From Alphaproteobacteria bacterium (GTDB taxonomy: Bacteria > Pseudomonadota > Alphaproteobacteria > Micropepsales > Micropepsaceae): a DNA stretch of 41,364 nt. The notes under the pieces are model-generated. The model made no database searches, was not told the origin of the DNA, and saw only the letters and a program-made list of their open reading frames with translations. The translations under genes were made by a program, and so were the position numbers. Shown here in pieces: positions 6,960-14,844 of the stretch. The stretch is taken from the NCBI GenBank assembly GCA_947474645.1, contig CANJJD010000022.1:1-41364 (forward strand), given 5' to 3'. The first letter of the stretch is position 1, and the number at the start of each line of letters is the position of its first letter.

Positions 6960-8231
6960 ATGTCCTCCATCGTCTCTGTCCGCAACGGCGCCCCTGCCCG
7001 GCGCGCTTTCCTCAAGCTCCTGGCCGCCACGCCGCTGTTCGCCACCATGGCGACGCGCAGCTTCGCGGCCGGCATCGGCAAGGCGGCGGGCAATCCCTAC
7101 GAGAAATTGGGCATCCGCCCGCTGATCAATGCGCGCGGCACCTATACTTATGTTGGCGGCGCGCTGGAGCTGCCCGAAGTGCGCCGCGCGGTGGAACTGG
7201 CCTCGCACCAGTTCGTGGACATGTTCGAGCTGCAGCAGGCGGCGGGACGCAGGCTGGCGGAAATTTCCGGCGCCGAATACGGCATGGTCACGTCAGGCGC
7301 CGCGGCCGCCATGTCCACGGCGGTGGCGGCAGTCCTCGCCGGCACCGATCCCGACAAGATCTGGCAACTGCCCGACACCACCGGCATGAAGAATGAAGTG
7401 GTGATGCTGGGCGGGCGCAATGCCTTCGACAACGCGCTGCGGCTGGCCGGCGGCAAGCTGGTGCTGGCCCCGACGCAAGCCGACCTGGCGGGCGCCATCG
7501 GCCCCAACACGTGCCTGGTTTACACCACCTACCGCGATGAGCGGGTTCAGGAAGCTTTGAAAGTCACCAAGGCCAAGGGCGTGCCGCTGCTGGTGGACGC
7601 CTCCTCCTCGGTGCCGCCGTTCGAGAACTTCACCAAGTTCGCCAAATGGGGCGTGGATCTTTACTGCATCAGCGGCGGCAAGGGGTTGGGCGGACCGCAA
7701 TGTTCCGGCCTGCTGCTGGGCCGCAAGGATCTGATCGAAGCCGGCATGGCCAATAGCGCGCCCTGGGAAGGGGCGGTGTGCCGCGCCATGAAGGTGGGCA
7801 AGGAAGAGATCATGGGCATCCTGGCCGCCGTGGAATATTGGGCCAAGGCCGATCTCAATGCCCTCAACGTGGTATGGCGCGGCCGCGTCGAGCGCGTCGC
7901 CAAGCTGGCGGAAACCGTGCCGGGCGTGACAACCGTTATCCACACCCCGGTGGGCAGCAACTCCTATCCCACCCTGACGGTGAATTGGGACGAAGCGGCG
8001 TTCGGCATGACCGTGGCGCAATGCGTCGAGGAACTGGCCGCGGGCACGCCGCGCATCGAGGCCCTGTCCACGCTTGGCAACCGCAGCCTGATCCCGCCGC
8101 TGCGCAAGCCCAAGCCCGGCGTCGTCAACAAGCTGGAGGTCGTCTCCATGACCTTGCAACCGGGCGAGGACCTGATTGTGGGCCGCCGCATCCGCGAAGT
8201 GCTGAACAAGGCGCGCAAGTCCCACGCCTGA
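6960..8231 (+). CDS. Tat-exported SelA-like PLP-dependent enzyme (aminotransferase-fold)
   Basis: 423 residues. The N-terminus carries a twin-arginine signal, ARRAFLKLLAATP (R14, R15), with cleavage near SFAAG (about 35-38). The body belongs to the SelA / D-glucosaminate-6-phosphate ammonia-lyase branch of fold-type I PLP enzymes. It begins with YEKLGIRPLINARGTYTYVGG, has TSGAAAAM near 111-118, an Asp for the pyridine nitrogen in LVDASSS (D213) and the Schiff-base lysine in ISGGKGLGGPQ (K241). Known relatives perform beta-elimination, ammonia lysis or racemisation of amino acids; the true substrate is unknown. True SelA is cytosolic and larger, so this is not a selenocysteine enzyme. Tat export fits a cofactor-loaded enzyme, and the next genes are also for exported proteins. 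GAAAGG precedes the ATG at 6960. Confidence 0.85.
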   Translation: MSSIVSVRNGAPARRAFLKLLAATPLFATMATRSFAAGIGKAAGNPYEKLGIRPLINARGTYTYVGGALELPEVRRAVELASHQFVDMFELQQAAGRRLAEISGAEYGMVTSGAAAAMSTAVAAVLAGTDPDKIWQLPDTTGMKNEVVMLGGRNAFDNALRLAGGKLVLAPTQADLAGAIGPNTCLVYTTYRDERVQEALKVTKAKGVPLLVDASSSVPPFENFTKFAKWGVDLYCISGGKGLGGPQCSGLLLGRKDLIEAGMANSAPWEGAVCRAMKVGKEEIMGILAAVEYWAKADLNALNVVWRGRVERVAKLAETVPGVTTVIHTPVGSNSYPTLTVNWDEAAFGMTVAQCVEELAAGTPRIEALSTLGNRSLIPPLRKPKPGVVNKLEVVSMTLQPGEDLIVGRRIREVLNKARKSHA

Positions 8232-8266
8232 CGGGCGAATTGACTGTCGAATCAGCGCTTTGATGC

Positions 8267-8292
8267 GCGCCGCGGCGGATCGGCCGCGGCGC
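8267..8292. repeat. Perfect 10-base-pair hairpin between the PLP enzyme and ridA-like genes
   Basis: GCGCCGCGGC (8267-8276) pairs perfectly with GCCGCGGCGC (8283-8292) around the loop GGATCG. No T-tract follows on either strand, so it is not a classical terminator. It may be a 3' RNA-stabilising hairpin or a protein-binding site. Confidence 0.55.
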
Positions 8293-8366
8293 AAATTAGG
8301 ACATGCGCGTTCGGTTGCTCCGCGCTACGCTGGCTTCGGATATTTTTCCAACAAGGGGACTTCAAG

Positions 8367-8861
8367 ATGAACGGTTCAAAGAAACTTGCTTTCCTGGGAA
8401 CGGCCCTGGCGCTTTGCGCTTTCGCCGCGCCCGCCAACGCGCAGGTGACGCGCCTGGATGGGGGCAGCCCCGTCATCGCTTCGGCGGTCACCGTGCCGGC
8501 CGGCTACACCACCCATTACATCAGCGGCATTCCGGGCGGCCCGATGAATCCCGCCATCCCGGACGGCCAGCCCGGCCGCTGGGGCGACACCACCCAGCAG
8601 ACCAATGACGTGCTCAACAAGCTGGAAGGCGTCCTCACCAAGCTGGGCCTGACCTTCGGCGACGTGGTCAAGGGCACCGTGTTCCTGGTGGCCGATCCGG
8701 CCAACGGCAACAAGATCAACTTCCCCGCCATGAACGCGGAATGGAACAAGCGCTTCGGTTCGGCGACACAGCCCAACAAGCCGGCGCGCTCCACCGTTGA
8801 GGTCCGGCTGGCCACGCAGGGCCCCCTGGTCGAGATCGAACTGATCGCGGTCAAGAAGTAA
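8367..8861 (+). CDS. Periplasm-targeted RidA/YjgF-family protein
   Basis: 164 residues. AAGGGGA precedes the ATG at 8367. Most RidA proteins are cytosolic and about 130 residues long; this one adds a Sec signal peptide (MNGSKKLAFLGTALALCAFA, cleavage near ANAQ at 25-26). The RidA core follows: NDVLNKLEGVLTKLG, DVVKGTVFLVAD, FPAMNAEWNKRFG and PARSTVEV. R141 in the last motif matches the conserved Arg that binds the substrate carboxylate in active RidA proteins, and a C-terminal VEIELIAV supplies the usual Glu. RidA hydrolyses reactive 2-imino or 2-enamino acids to 2-oxo acids. Exported PLP and flavin enzymes nearby could make such imines outside the cytoplasm, which would explain the location. 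A hairpin terminator lies directly after the stop. Confidence 0.9.
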   Translation: MNGSKKLAFLGTALALCAFAAPANAQVTRLDGGSPVIASAVTVPAGYTTHYISGIPGGPMNPAIPDGQPGRWGDTTQQTNDVLNKLEGVLTKLGLTFGDVVKGTVFLVADPANGNKINFPAMNAEWNKRFGSATQPNKPARSTVEVRLATQGPLVEIELIAVKK

Positions 8862-8908
8862 AAACAGCAGCGGCCGGCGTCTTCAAACGGCGCCGGCCGG
8901 ACTGTTTT
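8862..8908 (+). terminator. Hairpin terminator between the ridA-like and bicupin genes
   Basis: A nine-base GC stem, CGGCCGGCG (8871-8879) with CGCCGGCCG (8891-8899), is extended by flanking AAAACAG (8861-8867) and CTGTTTT (8902-8908), which also pair. The layout can terminate in both directions. The next gene starts only 17 bases later, so some read-through or a very close promoter is needed. Confidence 0.7.
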
Positions 8909-8924
8909 GGACAGAGAGAACATC

Positions 8925-9794
8925 ATGGCGTTCTGGCGCGCAGGTCTTGTTGCACTGGTCATGACCGGAACGGCCGCGCAGGCCCAGCCGGAGCGCAAGA
9001 TCGATCCCACCTTCCTGCATCGCAGCCTGGACAGCGCAAGCGAGGCAGTGTCCGACATCACCACCGCCACCTGTCACTACAAGCCTTTGTTTGGCGCCGG
9101 GGACCGTGATGCGTCGCCCACCAGCGGCATCGCCCGCTTCGGCGCCGTGACCATCGATCCCAAGGGCAGTTGCAAGTCCGCCGCCTATGACGGCGAAGAC
9201 CAGATTTATGTCGTGCTGAACGGCAGCGGCAGCACCAGCTATGGCGCCGAGACTGTCGCCCTGGGACGCGAGGATTTTCTCTATATCCCCGCCACCGTGC
9301 CGCATGCCTTGCGCAATGACGGCTCTGCGCCCCTCACCGTCGCCATCATGGGCTACGCCACCAAGGGCTTTGCGCCCACGCCGCTGCCGCCCCATGCCTT
9401 GAAAGACAATATCGCCAATGTGCCGCTGGAGCTGGTGGGCAGCCATCCGACATCGACGCATTACCGCCTGCTGGTCGGCGACATCACGCAAAAGCGCGAC
9501 CGCATCGACATCGGCAACATCGTCACCAGCCTGTTCGTGATGGAGATCGACGCGGGCGGCACCAATTTCCCGCACCATCATCCCCGCGAGGAGGAAATCT
9601 ATCTGGTGCTGGACGGCCATGGCGATCAGGTCGCCGGCAGCGGCCTGGACGGGATCGCCGGCCGCTTTCCCGCCAAGGCGGGCGATGCTTATTACTACCG
9701 CGCCAATGCCACGGTCGGTTATTACAGCGCGGCGAACACGAAATCGCGGATTCTCTGCATCCGGTCCTGGCAACCCGGACTGCAACCCCGTTAG
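8925..9794 (+). CDS. Secreted bicupin protein
   Basis: About 289 residues. The frame opens with a TTG at 8907, but the ATG at 8925 follows GAGAGAA and begins a Sec signal peptide (MAFWRAGLVALVMTGTAAQA), so it is chosen. Two cupin domains are visible. The first (about 65-150) is degenerate: it has EDQIYVVLNGSGS and IPATVPHAL but no HxH pair. The second (about 195-280) has a full motif 1, FPHHHPREEEIYLVLDGHG (H217, H219, E223), and probably binds a metal such as Fe or Mn. The fold serves dioxygenases, isomerases and sugar or ligand sensors, so the reaction is open. It sits in the exported amino-acid cluster, ten bases before the ceramidase-like gene with which it is co-transcribed. Confidence 0.8.
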   Translation: MAFWRAGLVALVMTGTAAQAQPERKIDPTFLHRSLDSASEAVSDITTATCHYKPLFGAGDRDASPTSGIARFGAVTIDPKGSCKSAAYDGEDQIYVVLNGSGSTSYGAETVALGREDFLYIPATVPHALRNDGSAPLTVAIMGYATKGFAPTPLPPHALKDNIANVPLELVGSHPTSTHYRLLVGDITQKRDRIDIGNIVTSLFVMEIDAGGTNFPHHHPREEEIYLVLDGHGDQVAGSGLDGIAGRFPAKAGDAYYYRANATVGYYSAANTKSRILCIRSWQPGLQPR

Positions 9795-9803
9795 GAGGCC
9801 GAC

Positions 9804-11171
9804 ATGGCACCTCGCTTGAAGCATGCGGAATTTCACGGCCGGATCGGCACGGCGCGAACCGATGTGACCCCGCCGGTCGGCATCTATTCGCGCACCTGGG
9901 GCAGCGCCAAGCATGATATCGCCGAAGGCGTGCACCGCCCGGCGCTGGCCAGTTGCCTGATCTTCCAGACCTTGGACGCCAAGAGCGAGCTGGTGTTCCT
10001 GACTTTGGATTCCTGCTGCACCGACGATAAGGATGTCGCCGCGCTTCGCGCCGCGATTCTGAAACGCTTCAACCTGAAGCCGGAACAGTTGATGTTCCAT
10101 CCTTCTCATTCCCACAGCCTGCCGGTGCTGAACCGGCGCATGACGGGACGGCCCGGCGGCGACAAGCTGACCGCCTATCTGGACGGCCTGACCGCAGTCT
10201 GTTTCGGCCTGGTCGAACAGGCGCGCGCCTCGCTGGCGGAAGGCATCGTCAGTTGGGCCTATGGCCGCTGCGGCCTGGCCTTCAACCGCGACGCGGTGGA
10301 TCCGGCCACCGGCCGCGACATTTGCGGATTGAACCTGGCCGAACAGGCCGACGATACCTTGCTGATCGGGCGCGTTTCCGGCATGGACGGCAAGACCCGC
10401 GCCACCATCGTCAACTATGCCTGTCATCCGGTGTCGCTGGGCGGCGGCAATCGTCTGTTGTCGCCGGACTATATCGGCGCCATGCGCGAAGTGGTGGAGC
10501 GCGATACCGATGGCGCCATATGCGTGTTCATGCACGGCGCTTCGGGCGACCTGACGCCGCGGCGCAGTTATGAAGCCAAGGCGGAAGTCGCCGACCAGAA
10601 TGGCCGCGAGCTTGGCTATGCCGTGTTGTCCATTGTCAGCGGCATGTTCCCGCCCGGCCAGCAACTGGAATATCAGGGCATCGAGGAATCCGGCACACCG
10701 CTGGGCATCTGGCGCCTGACGCCGCGCGAGAATATCAGCACCGAATTGTCGGGCCGTTTCGTCAGTACCGAGTTTCCGCTGCTGCCTTTCCCGTCCCGCG
10801 AAGAACTTCAAGCCCAGCTCGCCACCGCCACCGAACGCTTTGCCATCGAGCGGATCGAACGCAGCCTCAAGCGCCGCGACCAGGTGGGCGATGGCCCCAA
10901 CAGCCCGTTCCATTTCACCGTGTGGCGGATCGGCGAGGCTTTCCTGGTTTCCACTCCGGCGGAATCCTACAGCAAGTTCCAGATGGATTTGCGCCGCGAA
11001 TTTCCCGACACCACCGTGGCGGTGCTCAACCTGTCGGACGGCACCACCACCTATCTCCCGCTGCCCGAAAGCTTCGGCCGCGACGTCTACCAGGCGCGCA
11101 TCGCCTTTTATAAGCCGGACGCGCTGGCGCGGGTCACCAAGATGGCGAAGGACGCGATCCTCGAACTGTAA
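9804..11171 (+). CDS. Neutral/alkaline ceramidase-fold amidohydrolase without a signal peptide
   Basis: 455 residues. An AGGAGG ribosome binding site overlaps the stop codon of the bicupin gene, so the genes are coupled. The N-terminal motif GRIGTARTDVTPPVGIY, the HPSHSHSLP segment (H99-H104), NYACHPVSLGG (H208) and HGASGDLTP (S247) match the N-terminal catalytic domain of the non-lysosomal ceramidase family, where histidines bind zinc and a serine in the GDxxP region acts in catalysis. True neutral ceramidases are exported, longer (about 650 residues) and have a C-terminal immunoglobulin-like domain. This protein has no signal peptide and lacks that domain, like many bacterial homologues of unknown substrate. 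An N-acyl amide hydrolase role is plausible but inferred. It converges tail to tail with an MFS transporter gene four bases away. Confidence 0.8.
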   Translation: MAPRLKHAEFHGRIGTARTDVTPPVGIYSRTWGSAKHDIAEGVHRPALASCLIFQTLDAKSELVFLTLDSCCTDDKDVAALRAAILKRFNLKPEQLMFHPSHSHSLPVLNRRMTGRPGGDKLTAYLDGLTAVCFGLVEQARASLAEGIVSWAYGRCGLAFNRDAVDPATGRDICGLNLAEQADDTLLIGRVSGMDGKTRATIVNYACHPVSLGGGNRLLSPDYIGAMREVVERDTDGAICVFMHGASGDLTPRRSYEAKAEVADQNGRELGYAVLSIVSGMFPPGQQLEYQGIEESGTPLGIWRLTPRENISTELSGRFVSTEFPLLPFPSREELQAQLATATERFAIERIERSLKRRDQVGDGPNSPFHFTVWRIGEAFLVSTPAESYSKFQMDLRREFPDTTVAVLNLSDGTTTYLPLPESFGRDVYQARIAFYKPDALARVTKMAKDAILEL

Positions 11172-11174
11172 TAG

Positions 11175-12440
11175 TCAACGCTGTTTGATCAGCCGGCCCG
11201 CCGCCAGCACGATCAGCGCCGACACGGCCTGGGCGATGCCCAGCGCCGCCATCGCCGCGCCATAGCCGCCGGTCCATCCCTTGAGCTGGCCCACGATCAC
11301 CGGACCGAAGAATCCACCCAAGGTGCCGATGGTATTGACCAGCGCCAGCCCGCCCGCGGTCGCGGGCCCACGGGAAAAGGACGTCAGAAGACTCTGAAAA
11401 GGCCCGATGCCCGAAAGCCCGCCGGCCATGGCCAAGCTGAGCGCCACCAGCACCACCAGGTGATTGGAAGAAATCGCGGCCACCGCCAGCGCCGCCGCCG
11501 CCAGGAACATGGTCAGGGCGGTGTGCCAGATGCGCTCGCCCCGCGCATCGCTGCGCTTGGCCCACAACACCATTGCCACCATGCTGACAAGATAGGGAAT
11601 GGCCGCGACAAAGCCGGTGGCGCGGGTGGAATAGCCCATGGCGTGGATCATCTGCGGCAGCCACAGATTGATGCCGTACAGGGCGCAGGCCGATCCCAAT
11701 GTAGAAAGACCCAGCAACAGCAGACGCGGATCGCTGAGCGCCCTGAGCAGCCCGCGCTCCGGCGGCGCCGCGCCGGCATCCAGGCGGGCGGCGATGGTGC
11801 CGCGCTCCGCCTCATTCAGCCATTTGGCCTGCGCCGGGCCGTCCGGCAGAAAGGCCAGGACCGTGAAAGCCAGCAGCACCGCCGGCAGGCCCTGGATCAC
11901 GAACAGCCATTGCCAGCCATGCAGGCCGCCAATGCCCTCCATCCCCAGCAACAATCCGGACAGCGGCCCGCTGATGATCCCGGCCATGGGAATGGCGGTG
12001 CAGAAGATGGCGGTGAAGCGGCCGCGATAGGACAGCGGAAACCACAGGGTCAGGTAATAGATCATGCTGGGGGTGAAGCCGCCTTCGGCCACGCCCAGGA
12101 AAAAGCGCAGCGCGTAAAAACCATTGGCGTCCCGCATGAAGGCGTTGGAGGCCGACACCAGGCCCCATGCCAGCATGACGCAGAAGATCACCCGCCGGGC
12201 GCCCAGCCGCGCCAGCAGCAAGGCGGTGGGAATCTGGAAGGTGAGATAGCCCAGGAAGAACATGCCGGCGCCCAGGCCGAACACGGCGGGCGAAAAGCCC
12301 AGGTCCCGGTTCATGGCCAGGGCCGCGAAGCCGACATTGGAGCGGTCGATGAAGCCGATCACATACAGCAGCGTGATGAAGGGAATCAGCCGCCAGGCGC
12401 ATTTGGCGAAGACCGGTTCATTCCCGCGAATTTCCGGCAT
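11175..12440 (-). CDS. MFS transporter, anion:cation symporter (ACS) family
   Basis: About 421 residues with 12 predicted membrane helices. The ATG at 12440 follows AGGGGCGTGCTTGG; a TTG 24 bases earlier is less likely. The first helix segment FIDRSNVGFAALAMNRDLGFS and the segment LGVAEGGFTPSMIYYLTLWF are characteristic of ACS-family carriers, which import organic anions such as tartrate, phthalate, hexuronates or dipeptide-like acids with a proton. A cytoplasmic loop (about 205-240, PDGPAQAKWLNEAERG) is also typical of the family. It is transcribed toward the ceramidase-like gene and could import products of the exported enzymes. The substrate cannot be read from sequence. Confidence 0.88.
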   Translation of the reverse strand: MPEIRGNEPVFAKCAWRLIPFITLLYVIGFIDRSNVGFAALAMNRDLGFSPAVFGLGAGMFFLGYLTFQIPTALLLARLGARRVIFCVMLAWGLVSASNAFMRDANGFYALRFFLGVAEGGFTPSMIYYLTLWFPLSYRGRFTAIFCTAIPMAGIISGPLSGLLLGMEGIGGLHGWQWLFVIQGLPAVLLAFTVLAFLPDGPAQAKWLNEAERGTIAARLDAGAAPPERGLLRALSDPRLLLLGLSTLGSACALYGINLWLPQMIHAMGYSTRATGFVAAIPYLVSMVAMVLWAKRSDARGERIWHTALTMFLAAAALAVAAISSNHLVVLVALSLAMAGGLSGIGPFQSLLTSFSRGPATAGGLALVNTIGTLGGFFGPVIVGQLKGWTGGYGAAMAALGIAQAVSALIVLAAGRLIKQR

Positions 12441-12533
12441 CCAAGCACGCCCCTGTTCGTTCAAGGCTATCAGCGTGGGACAAGCTGTTCTAGCCTGCCC
12501 TTATTCCGGTCTGATTGGGCCAAAGAGGTACCG

Positions 12534-13028
12534 ATGCGCAAAACCCTGATCCTCGCAGTCCTGCTCGCCATCGCAAGCGACGCCCACGCCGCCAAGCGCG
12601 CCAAGAAACCGCCGCCCGCGCCGCCCCCGATTCCGGTCCTGCGCCTGGTCAATGCCGAACAGACCGCCGAGGACGCCAACAGCGGCGCCGGCTCGCCGCT
12701 GCTGGAATGGATGCGCGACACCGGCCCGGTCACCGGCCCCAATGGCGCGCCCATGGATGTGATCCCCGATTTCCGCGTCACGGCGCGCAATCCCGTGGTG
12801 ATGCGCCGGCGCGAACTGGTCAATTCCGACGGCGCCTTCAAGGACACCCAGGCCGCCAGCTATGCCGTGGATATTCCGGCCGGCACGCTCACGAACGGCG
12901 TGATCGCCTCGGGCGGCTGGGAATGCGGGACGGCCAAATATTTCATCACCATGCGCAGCTATGTCATCGATGCCGACGGCAAGCACAGCAACGCACTGCG
13001 CTACACCATCCACTGCAACGGGGGCTGA
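12534..13028 (+). CDS. Small secreted protein of unknown function
   Basis: 164 residues from the ATG at 12534, which follows AAAGAGGT. The Sec signal peptide is MRKTLILAVLLAIASDAHA. A short basic and proline-rich stretch (AKRAKKPPPAPPPIP) follows, and then a compact domain ending YTIHCNGG with two Cys (GGWECGTA and IHCNGG) that could form a disulfide. I do not recognise the family. It is divergent from the MFS gene and six bases upstream of the DUF486 gene, with which it is probably co-transcribed. Confidence 0.75.
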   Translation: MRKTLILAVLLAIASDAHAAKRAKKPPPAPPPIPVLRLVNAEQTAEDANSGAGSPLLEWMRDTGPVTGPNGAPMDVIPDFRVTARNPVVMRRRELVNSDGAFKDTQAASYAVDIPAGTLTNGVIASGGWECGTAKYFITMRSYVIDADGKHSNALRYTIHCNGG

Positions 13029-13034
13029 CCTTTT

Positions 13035-13388
13035 ATGAATTCCTTGGTGCTTTTACTGGCGCCCATCGCGCTCCTCTTCGTCTCCAACATCTTTATGACC
13101 TTCGCCTGGTACGGCCAGTTCAAGTTTCCCAATGCCATCCTGTGGCAGGTTGTGCTGGTCAGTTGGGGCATCGCCTTTTTTGAATATTGCCTGGCGGTGC
13201 CCGCCAACCGCATTGGCCACCAGGTCTATTCCGCCGCCCAACTCAAGACCTTGCAGGAGATCATCACCCTGTTGGTGTTCGGCGTTTTTTCGGTCCTGTA
13301 CCTGGGCGAGACCCTGAAATGGAACCACATGGTGGCGTTCCTTTTTCTGTGCGGAGCGGCGTTTTTTTCCTTCAACAAGTGGACTTAG
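13035..13388 (+). CDS. DUF486 / DMT-family small integral membrane protein
   Basis: 117 residues with four predicted membrane helices, the size usual for DUF486. The motifs MTFAWYGQFKF, FFEYCLAVPANRIG, SAAQLKTLQEIITLLVF and SVLYLGETLKWN match the conserved pattern of this family. It is distantly related to small multidrug-resistance-type transporters, but its function is not established. It begins six bases after the preceding small secreted protein. Confidence 0.9.
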   Translation: MNSLVLLLAPIALLFVSNIFMTFAWYGQFKFPNAILWQVVLVSWGIAFFEYCLAVPANRIGHQVYSAAQLKTLQEIITLLVFGVFSVLYLGETLKWNHMVAFLFLCGAAFFSFNKWT

Positions 13389-13431
13389 GCCGCGCCGCTG
13401 CTACGCTTGCCCCGGGCTGACGGGGGATTTC

Positions 13432-14835
13432 ATGAAGATCTTGATCGGTACGGCTTTGGCCGTGGCTTTGACCTTGCCGGCGGCGGCGCAGACCGGGCCC
13501 GGCCAGGCGCGCTTTCGCGCTCTCTATAAGGAGCTGGTGGAAACCAACACCACCCTGTCTGCGGGCGACTGCACCCTGCTCGCCGGGAAGATCGCGGCGC
13601 ATCTGAAGACCGCCGGTTATCCCGATGCCAACCTGCATCTGTTCACCGCGCCCGGCCTTCCCAAGGAAGGCGGGCTGGTGGCGATGCTGCCGGGCAGCGA
13701 TCCGCACCTGAAGGCCGTGCTGCTGCTGGGTCATATTGATGTGGTGGAAGCCCGGCGCGAGGACTGGACCCGCGATCCCTTCACCCTGATCGAGGAAGAC
13801 GGCTATTTCTACGGCCGCGGCACCGCCGACATGAAGGCCCAGGTCGCGGCCTGGGTGGACACCATGATGCGGTTCAAGGAGGAAGGCTTCAAGAACCGCC
13901 GCACTGTCAAGATGGCGCTGACCTGCGGCGAGGAAACCTCCACCGCATTCAATGGCGCAAGCTGGCTTTCCACCCATGAACGCGACCTGATCGATGCGGA
14001 ATTCGCGCTGAACGAAGGCGGCGGCGGACGGCTGGATGCCAACGGCAAGCCGCTGATGATGACCATCCAGGCGGCGGAGAAATTTCCCCAGAACTACAAG
14101 CTGGAAGTCACCAATCCGGGCGGCCATTCCTCGCGCCCGATGCCGGACAATGCCATCTACCGGCTGGCGGCGGGGCTGACGAAAATCAGCGCCTATGCCT
14201 TCCCGGTCCAGGCCAGCGACATCACCCGCCAGTATTTCGCCAAGATGGCGCCGCAGCGCGGCGGCGAAATCGGCGCGGCCATGGCCGCCTTCGCCAAGGA
14301 CCCCAGCGACCAGAAGGCGGCGGCGCTTCTGCAGACCGATCCCAATTCCAACGCCATCCTGCACACCACCTGTGTCGCCACCTTGCTGAATGCGGGCCAT
14401 GCCAATAACGCCCTGCCCCAGCGCGCCGGCGCCAACATCAATTGCCGCATCTTCCCCGGCACCACGCCCGACCAGGTGCGCGCTACGCTGCAAGAGGTTG
14501 TGGCCGATCCCCAGATCAAGGTGACCCTGGTGGACAAGCGCAGCGAAGTGCCCAAGGGACCGCAGCCCCTCAATCCGAAAGTCTTCGGCCCCGTCGAAAG
14601 GCTGGTCGCGAAAATGTGGCCCGGCATTCCGGTGACACCCGCCATGTCGGCCGGCGCCACCGACGGCGCTTTCCTGACGCCGGCGGGCATTCCCACCTAT
14701 GGCGTGTCGGGCATGTTCGGCGATCCGGACGGCAATGGCGCGCATGGCCTGAATGAGCGGATGCGGGTGAAGTCGGTCTATCAGGGCCGCGACTTCCTGT
14801 ATGAAGCGGTCAAGATCTACGCCAACCAGAGATAG
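13432..14835 (+). CDS. Secreted M20-family metallopeptidase, copy 1
   Basis: 467 residues. The Sec signal peptide MKILIGTALAVALTLPAAAQ is followed by the M20/M25/M40 catalytic fold. Two-zinc-site residues are visible: LLLGHIDVVEA (H101, D103), RGTADMKA (D133, bridging), CGEETS (E167 as general base and E168), LNEGGG (E195) and a C-terminal AHGLNERM His. The dimerisation-domain segment NPGGHSSRPMPDNAIY lies between the two halves of the catalytic domain, as expected. The family removes amino acids from peptides or splits N-acyl amino acids and carnosine-like dipeptides. It is nine bases upstream of a close paralogue with all ligands intact, so the pair arose by tandem duplication and both are probably active. 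Confidence 0.92.
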   Translation: MKILIGTALAVALTLPAAAQTGPGQARFRALYKELVETNTTLSAGDCTLLAGKIAAHLKTAGYPDANLHLFTAPGLPKEGGLVAMLPGSDPHLKAVLLLGHIDVVEARREDWTRDPFTLIEEDGYFYGRGTADMKAQVAAWVDTMMRFKEEGFKNRRTVKMALTCGEETSTAFNGASWLSTHERDLIDAEFALNEGGGGRLDANGKPLMMTIQAAEKFPQNYKLEVTNPGGHSSRPMPDNAIYRLAAGLTKISAYAFPVQASDITRQYFAKMAPQRGGEIGAAMAAFAKDPSDQKAAALLQTDPNSNAILHTTCVATLLNAGHANNALPQRAGANINCRIFPGTTPDQVRATLQEVVADPQIKVTLVDKRSEVPKGPQPLNPKVFGPVERLVAKMWPGIPVTPAMSAGATDGAFLTPAGIPTYGVSGMFGDPDGNGAHGLNERMRVKSVYQGRDFLYEAVKIYANQR

Positions 14836-14844
14836 AGCGAACCC

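Noticed and set aside
5178..7208. Long minus-strand open frame across the two-repeat, creatininase-like and SelA-like genes
   Set aside because: All three plus-strand genes have recognisable starts and motifs; the opposite frame has none.
6960..8231. A selA selenocysteine synthase call for the PLP enzyme
   Set aside because: The protein has a Tat export signal, lacks a SelA N-terminal domain, and no selB, selC or selD gene is near.
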